Positions 15,101 to 24,100 of a stretch of DNA of 64,000 bases are shown here, one piece after another. A program made the position numbers and the translations under genes. Where the stretch lies: NCBI GenBank assembly GCA_002633005.1, contig NMRA01000057.1:684434-748433 (forward strand), read 5' to 3'. The first letter of the stretch is position 1. Every line of letters begins with the position of its first letter. The stretch comes from Phoronis australis. Taxonomy: Eukaryota > Phoronida > Phoronidae. Below the pieces are notes generated by a model, which was given only the letters and a program-made list of their open reading frames with translations, ran no database searches and had not been told where the DNA came from.

Positions 15101-18100
15101 AGACTATTTAGCGCCCCTCTGTTTTCATATAATAGAAGTGTGTAACGCTTGATGTGAATATTGTGCATTAGAGGGGGCTGCACTTCACCTGAAGTTATAA
15201 TTGTAGATGTCAGTACTACCCATAATGGATATGCACTCAATATGCACAGCATGTGTAGTTCTACTGGCATTACAGTACAGTACCGTACAGTACAGTACAG
15301 TACAGTACAGTACATTACAGTACAGTACAGTACAGTACAGTACAGTACAGTACCGTACAGTACAGTACAGTACAGTACAGTACAGTACAGTACAGTACAT
15401 TACAGTACATTTCACTTATTTTGTGGATGTGCAGAGGATTGCAAGGGCATTATGGCATTTGGAGCTGTGAATCTTGAGTAGGACAGTTAGTACAGCTGTC
15501 TGTATCAACTGAAAGATTGTGTTGTGGTTATTGAAGAATGCTAGCATACCTGGCATGTGCCTGTTGATTTAGTTACTTGAGTCAAGGATCACTATGCTTG
15601 GTATCAGGTGACAGGAATCCTTATGAAGCGGATGATTAATTATCACCAGTCTGATATCGGTCTGATCATAGCATCGTTGATCGTTTGTAAATGCCCAGTG
15701 AAAAGAAATCGTATAATTTATCACATTTGATGAAAAATTCTGCCCAAAAAATTATATCAACTGTAAATATGAATTTTTATCATGTCATACCATTCATAGA
15801 TGGTCGATATGATTTTATATTATAAGCTTTTGTGACAATTAATTATCAACCAAAATGTGTATCGTAATGGTCTCTTAAGAGTGGGTAGGAAAGGCTCTGA
15901 TTTCGGACATTTGCGTACAGATGCCAAGATAGTGTATGATCTGCATCACAGGGCCAGCTGCGTGCCCTCTTGTACCTCCCCTGCCCCCCTGCTATCATTC
16001 AGGCACCACACTTTATTTGTGAACTGTACTCTGTAAAGTAATTAATTTTTGAAAAAAATGACCATTCTTCTCGCTGACAATTTGTAGAAATTTCGAAGGT
16101 ATTTTCTGGTTTGTTTTCAAACACAATGATTCATTGTCATGTAGTTGTTTTTCATCTTGTTGTCTGTAACTTAGACAAAGCCATACATATTTTGACGAAA
16201 ATCGTCTCAAGTTTTTTGATATTTGGTATTCTTTAGTTTACTTACCAGTTGAACTATCGTTACCACTTTGTCATTGTTACCCACTGTCTAAAGACATTCA
16301 TCTTATCTGCCATGATTATGCTTTAAGAATCCTACCCATACCAATTGTTTTTGGCATTTCAATATTTATTGAAAAGCCAATGATTTGGTTGAGGAGTAAT
16401 GGTTCACCACAAGGTAATTATCAGGTGTTGTAACATCAAGCAATTGTTTGAACACAAATTTATTTGCAATGGGCTGGTGTAATTTTTATCAAGACCACAC
16501 GGGCGTTTGCATCATCCTGCTTATTGTACTTACCGCTAGTCTCCTTAACAATGACCCCTGACCTCTGTGTCACCTAGGTGATGACCCCATTGATGGACGA
16601 ACCAGTCCCTCCTCCAGGTTGCAGGCTGAAACAGCTTATATAGGTTGGTAGTGGCATTACACTTACTGTTGTGTTCACATTGATCTTTGCACACCAACTG
16701 TGTTTGTGTTTGTTATGTTGTACATGTCTCGTCAACTGTTTTGTTGAAGCCACAGAATCTCCTCAAAAGGCATGTGCTTCATGCGTGCATTTTGCATCTT
16801 GAGAGAATTGTAGGGAATGATGACTACCCATCTATTCTCAGTTTTGCTTTTGGGATGTAAAATGTACGCTGCTCATGACTTTGAATGTGCAGACATGTGA
16901 TGAGATCAAAAAAAATTTTTCTACTTTTTGATTTTAATTCTGTTAAATGTGTCAAAGTTCAAGGCAGACGAATTCAAAGTTTTACGAGCCTTTAACTGTG
17001 AATTGCCATTTTCATCATGCCATATCTCAGTTGAAGTATTTCTAAGATCTGCAATGTGTGTGAATGTTGTTTTTTTGAAGTCTAGAATGTCTGTTGGTCT
17101 GTTGCCCTGTGATACCTTTTACCACAAGGTCACATGCACATTTTGTTGGTATGCCGACTGCTTCACCCTCGTGGTTGACCTTATAGGACTCAACAAAGAC
17201 CCCAGCGCCGCCATGTTTGACGCTAACCAAAACCTCGCACGCACTAAGTCATTGTTAAATTCAAAATCCACGTTTGTAGGTTAGTCCTAGCCATAGTTAC
17301 GGGTGATCCTTAAGTAGCACAATCTAGAGTAGAAACTAACAATTTTGCCTCTAATCACAGCCCAGACATCTTTGGCTCGGAGAGTTTCACCTCAGAGGCC
17401 ACTAATCTTGCTGGTACATTATTGCCTCACCAGGTGGCGTGACTTTTATAGTACAGATGTAGTATATTGTGTTCCCAGTGCCCCTCGTTATTGTCGTAGC
17501 CTGTGACTAAGTCCAGGTGCATTTTGATGAAATCAAAACAGCTGTGATGCTTTGGCTGTGATTAGGAATAAAAACTTTAATTTTTGTGGACTGCATCATC
17601 ATGACAATCACACTCTGAAACTGTTCATATTGTATTTTTCTCTGAAGCTTTGTTAATAATATCTAATGCCCCTGTCGATAATAATCAGTATCCCCAAACT
17701 AATGCATCTTACACTTCTTGCAAAGCTCCTGTTTATTTTATTTTCAATCTCTGAGCCATTTTTATTATGTGCCCACATATTTATATGTGGACGCATTATA
17801 CCGTCATCTCCGTCCATCCATCCTGCATCCGCTGCTCTGTCTCCAAAACGCCTTGACGTATGTTCATGAAATTTTGCACGTGTTCCTTCCATGAATGGGA
17901 TGGCATGATCGAACTTTCGGACGGATCCGACTACCGGTGTGCTCCTAGTGGCAATTTTAGTTTTTTCCGTTTACCTCTGGATCTTCAAAAGTCCTAAACG
18001 GATTTTCATAAAATGTGGTATATAGGCACTTATTAGGGAGATGATGCTGTCCTGCCGTTTTGGGATGGGTTCAATGTAGTTTGCGCCACCTGGTGGCCAT

Positions 18101-21100
18101 TTTTACTGTTTTCGAGTCTGTTTTTTTGCGTCCACCCCTCTATCAACAAAACCGCTTAAAGGATGATTGTGAAAATTGGCATGTATATTGTTACTAAGAA
18201 GTGGACAGCTGACGGTGATTTTCTGACAATTTGCACTACTGTGGCGCCTCCTAGTGGCAGTTTTGTTTTTTTGCGCTTATGGCTGTATCTCCTAAACCCT
18301 TTGAGGGATCATTACTAAATTTAGGAAGTGTATTTATATGACGTTGACAACAGATGACGAAGACTTTTGGACAGATCCGACTACCGGTGTGCCCCCAGTG
18401 GCAATTTTAGTTTTTTACGTTTACCTCTGTATTTTCAAAAGTCCTTAACGGATTTTCATAAATTTCAATATGTAGGCACGTATTAGGGAGATGACGTTGT
18501 TCTCCCGTTTTCGGATTGATGCAACGTAATTTGCGCCACCTAGTGGCCATTTTTAATGTTTTCGAGTCTGTTTTTTACGTCCACCCGTCTATCAACCAAA
18601 CCACTCGAAGAATGGTTATGAAAATTGGCGTGTACATTTATACTTTGAAGTGGACGGCTGATGATGATTTTCCGACAACTTCAACTACTGTGACGCCAAG
18701 TCGCAGTTTTGTTTTTTTGCGCCTATGCTTCATCTCCTAAACCGTTCGCAGGATCTTTACTAAATTTAGAAAGTGTATTCATATGATGTAGGCAATGAAC
18801 GACGACAACTTTTGGACGGGTCTGACTGCTGGTGTGCCCCCTAGTGGCAATTTCAGTTTTTTACGTTTGACTGTATGCTCAAAGGTCCTCAACAGATTTT
18901 CATAAAATTTTGAATATAGGCATCTATTGGTGAGGTGACGCTCTCCTCCTGTTTTTGGATGGAATCGAGGTATTATGCGCCACCTGGTGGTCATTTTTGC
19001 TGTTTTTGAATCTTGTTTTTGGCGTCCACCCTTCTATCAACCAAATCATTCTGAAGATGGTTTTAAAAAATGGCATATGTGTTCTCAGTGTAAAGGGATG
19101 ACGTTTGATGATTACGACTGTCTACTGTGGCTCCTCCTAGGGGTAGTTTTGTTTTGTTTTGTGCCCTTAGCTGTATCTCCTAAACCCACTGCAGGATCTT
19201 TATTAAATTTAGTGAGTGTATTTGTAATGAAGATAACAACAGATTTCAACGACTTTCAGGCGGATCCAACGGAGACTGCCCCACTTAAGTGGCAATTTCA
19301 TTTTATTCTGTTTTCCTTTGTTTTTCTGAAGTTCCTTGACGCATTTTTATGAAATATGGCATGTTCCAGTTTTTTGATGGATTGTACGCCATCTAGTGGC
19401 CATTTTTGTGATACAAATAAGTAACCCCAAAAGCACACCATTTGCGATGCATTCGTGGGCGCATTTCAATGCTCTGCGTTGCTCTTGTTATAAATTCCAA
19501 TTACGTAATATCATTTCTACTGTATACTTATCTAATAAGTATGCATTTGCTTAATTTCAACTTATACCTTTTCAAATATTACTTTGTTGTTTTATAACTT
19601 ATTTTAAGTATCTGACTGAGTTGATTTTAAGTTATTGTATATTTGGCATTGAGATTTTTGATGTTTTCACTTGAGACTTTGAATGAAATTTTTGATTAAA
19701 AGTAAGATTTATTTAATTTTTTTTCTTTGTTTGTAGTCTACATACTGATCACAGCAGTTGTTTTTTAAATCTTATAAGAAGCTGTGTTACTTTGCTTGTT
19801 AACACATTACTGCGTACAGTTTGAAACAAAAACATTCAGACTCTCTTCTACACTATTAGAAAAAATAACTTAACATACATTTCAGAACTTGAGAGTGGTA
19901 TCAAGAGATTCCCAAATGACTTTGACGACCTTCCGAAACATCGAAAAAACGAACCTGCCAGGCAACGGCGACGTGAGAAACGGCGAGATACACCAGTCAG
20001 TGTTGCTAGTGACGATGATAGCACGCCGCTTTCCAAACCCACGCCCAGAGTAAGTTAGATTGAGTCACTTAACAATAAAGGTGTTGTAAGCCACATGTTT
20101 GCTGTTCATTTAATTTTGATGCATAATGGCCACAGGATGTTCTTACTTTATTAGTGAATTGTTGTGTGAACTCGTTTATTAAAGATCGAATCTCACTGTT
20201 AACCTTAAGTGTTGGTCGTAAAGATCCTGACTTTTTTAATTGTTTTTCATCAGAACCCTTCAGTTGAAAAAAATATTCTTTTCCTTCTAAAAATTGTGCT
20301 AGCCACCACAAACACATCAGGTTTATTCTCTTTTTTTAAAAGTTTTTGTCCATTTTGCCTTTATTCTTAAATGAAAAATGTGTAAACTGTAAGTTACTTT
20401 GTAAATTACCATGCAAGTCACTGTGTCTCAACATCAAAGCCTTCCTGGTACACCCACTAATACAAATCTTACTGTGCATTACATAATATCTGTATTGTTT
20501 TAAGAACTCAAATCATGAATACCTTAATGATTGAGTGTCAGATTTGCTTGTACTTACTAAACACTCAATAGTGAATATAACAATTATCACACTTTGTTAA
20601 TTGCACTCGTGTCTAACCAAGCATGCTTTGTGTTTAGCGTGCTTGTAGTGTTTTGATTGTCACCAGCAGTTAAGCTTTTGAGACCAAGCTTTAACTCTGT
20701 TTTGTTGCATTGTACCTGCCACCAGGAAAGGATAACACCAACTCCGAGTCCTCGTCCCAGGACCTCCGGCACTCCACAGAGGGCATCAGTGTCCCCTGTA
20801 AGACCTAATGCTAACGATTCAAAAGCCGATCACAATGATTCCATTGATCCCCTATTGTTGAAATCTGATGATTTTGATGGCTCAGAAACTGAGCCTTCTG
20901 TAAGAGCTAGTGAAGAAAATGATAATGAGGAGCTTTCAGACGGCTCAGTAACTGAGGTTGAAGATGAAGGAAACGGCGAGCCAGATGAGATTGATTACGA
21001 GTCTGATGATACAATACAGGGTGAGGCAAAGAAAGTGGGTGAGTCTGAACAAAAAGTTGAGTCAAAAGGTCAAGAAGAGCTGGAAGGAGAAGATGTAGAA

Positions 21101-24100
21101 AGTGAGGAAGAAGTAGAAGAAACAGAAAGTGTACAGGACGATGCAAAGAATAATGTCGGTGATGAGGATGATGATGATGACAATAATGAGGATGACGATG
21201 ATGATGATGACGATGATGACAACAGTGAGATAAAGAAGGGAGAGGACAATAAGGTTGGTGGTGATAAAGCCGTAGATGATGACAAAGATGATGACGATGA
21301 TGATATTGATGGAGAGGATGATGATGGTGATAATAATGATCAAAAACAAAGTGGTTCCGGAAAGAAAAATTCACCTTCAGGTCGTGACAAAGCGAAAAAA
21401 GATGATGACGAAGGTGATGATGACGATGATGAAGATGACGATGGTGATGTTGCCTCTGAAAAAGAAAAACCAAAAACGAAAGGGGACCAGGTAGATAATA
21501 AGGCTGAATAAGAAGAATCCAAAGGTGAAGAACACCTGCAGCCAAGTACCAATTCTGCCAAGAGTAACCAAAATAAGCCAAAGTCTAACAAAGAGAAAGG
21601 AGCAAAATCTAAAGGTTCAGAGTGAACAAGCTCAAATGATGTCAACTGATGGACATTAACTGTGTCTTAGTTATCATGAGGCTCTTAAATTTGGTATAAT
21701 ATTCGAGTACAGATTCTGAGCAGTTTTTGTTAGCCGGTCTCTCTAGAAAATCAATACCCAGTTCTTGTACTTATCAAATATGATGGACATTTCTACTTGA
21801 CATTTCTATAGTGATTGTTTTCTAGAGAATTTGTATTTAATGTTTTGTTCTCCTAGTTGTTAATATTCAGGTGTTATTATTGTTGTTAATATAACTGTTA
21901 TCATTGCTTTGCTTTGGTGAAAAGTAAACCACCCTGGCTCCCAGAGTGCAAAGTTGGTTGAGAGAATCCTGCACCCGTTTGTTTTCAAAATGTGCCGCCT
22001 TAAGTAAAGTGTGGGGGCTGACTCTAGAAGAAATTGGGTCAAACAAAACCTGTTTTTCTGGTGATAAAAACTTATTAAAGCACCATGAGGAACATGCAAT
22101 GATGTGTCCACAATATGCCTGTGTGTAGTGTGAACATAGCGCCTCTCGCTATAAAATTATCCCAGTGTGACAAAAGTCCAGTCAACTTTAAACTCTGCCC
22201 TCCTATATCTTTGTTGTATATATTAATTGTTATCGTTATCATTTTAGTTGTCCTATTGATGTATTTGTGATTTGTGATCAATTAATAGAATTATGCAACT
22301 TCTGTATGAGGGTGCATATTATTGCGTACAAGTCCTTGTAATTTTGAAATCTTCCGTCCCTGTTGTGTGAAGGCTTTTGAATCGGGTGCTGATAGGTCCT
22401 CTGCTATGTCTGAAGTAAGGGCTTGTCTTTGCCTTTTTGTTCTTTGTTTAAGCACTGTGTCGCATGTTCTGCTTTGCTTATTGTGAACTCCATGGGTCCA
22501 CGGTTCAGTTACACTTATGTCAGCGGGTAGATGGATGTTGAAGTGATTAGTTGTTACTGCATTTTTCACGGCAAAAGTATGTCTCAAATTGTCAAAGTTT
22601 GTCAAGGTTGTTAGGAAATTACAAAGGAAAAGGTAGAGATATCATTTCCAAACCTGTGAGACATGTGAGACAGATTTTGGTGGCAGTAGGGAAGCGTGAC
22701 TGCATAAAGCAATGATTAGCTGAAAATAAGACATATAGAGGGTGAAAATTTAATTAATTGAATAATAAATTTAAAGTGGTTCACTGTCAATAATGGAGCA
22801 AGAATTACCTGAATGAAAATGTTTCTTCAAAAGTTTTACAGACAGTGATAATTATTGTATAAAATTAATGAGAAGATATTAAGTCCTTTTTTCTAAACAC
22901 TATCGTGTGTGTAGTTGTCAAAGTGTGACCATATTCCTAGTGCCCTCTACTGGGATTTTGTAACTGGACCCCTCAGTTGTAATGGCCCTACGTGTTGTCA
23001 CCCTTGCACCATTAATGTTTTTGTATTAAATTTGGATTTAAGATAATCAGTAGTCTGGAGTCGGAGTGGGTATGTTATTATAGTTTAGTGACTTGTTTTG
23101 TTTTGTTTTGTTTTGTTCACCACAAAGTTATGATGCATTGTTGTTGCCTGGCTGTGTTTATTGTTTCGACAATTTGTTGTTTACCTCGATTGCTGACTGG
23201 TATCATATCGTGTCCAGAGTTTCACCAAGATGTCTTTAAATAAAATGGTGCTGCGATGTGTACTAAGACATTACGTGTTCCTCTGTTGAGGTGATATGGG
23301 ATCTTAGAAAAATGTCAAAGTTTTGCTAACTTCCCAAAGTCGTATCTCAGAAGTGGGTTATCTGATTCTAGTGAAACTTTCAGATATTTGTAGTTTTTAA
23401 AATATACTGAACAACATCTAAATCTGATAAAGTTGCAATGGCCAAAATCACAATTCTGGCTGAATCTCGAAACAAATTTGAGTTTTTTTTTACAAACTTC
23501 ACACAATTTGTTGATATTGCAACAACTTTAGTGCCTAACAGCTGTCGGAAATTGTTTACCTGGACCTTTAGATATGTAACACTCAAGTTCATATTTCAAT
23601 TCTGTGACTCGGTATTACATTTTGCACACTAATGCGTAATATTTTTATAGAATAATGGTTCAGATGTTCTCGGCTCCAGCCTAAGTTTAGATGCTGACAA
23701 GATAACGCAGAAAAACCAGGATCGGCTCCGTCGACTGAGAACTTTGGCAGGTATGTTGTACGGTATGCTTGGGTCGTATTGATTTCATACATTATTTGGA
23801 AAATGAAATGTTATCTGCAGTGGAGGGTAGAGCTGGTTGTGTAAAATACAGGGCTGGTTTTGTGAGTGCAATTGCAACTTACTAAGATTGACAAGATGGG
23901 GGTGTTGATTATTGTAAATCAGTTTTCTACATTTCTCAAGTGTAATATCCTGTAGTGTGGTTTCAAAATCTCATCGAATTACTCAGTCTTTTTTCTAGCT
24001 GGTATGCATAAGAATGAAATATTATGCAGACTACAAATGGCATTGAATTTATCAATGTTTGATGTCGTGCATGTAATTTATTTTGTAATAGAGGCTATAG

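Noticed and set aside
15161-15481. Open frames on both strands with Tyr-Ser-Thr-Val-Gln repeats
   Set aside because: They only translate the TACAG microsatellite, which lacks stops in several frames.
20907-21645. His-, Ser- and Ile-rich open frames opposite the acidic tail
   Set aside because: Mirror images of the GAT/GAC codon runs on the plus strand; no other support.
22291-22605. Possible retroelement fragment on the minus strand
   Set aside because: One short HFN-type phrase hinted at a mobile-element protein, but no catalytic motif was present.
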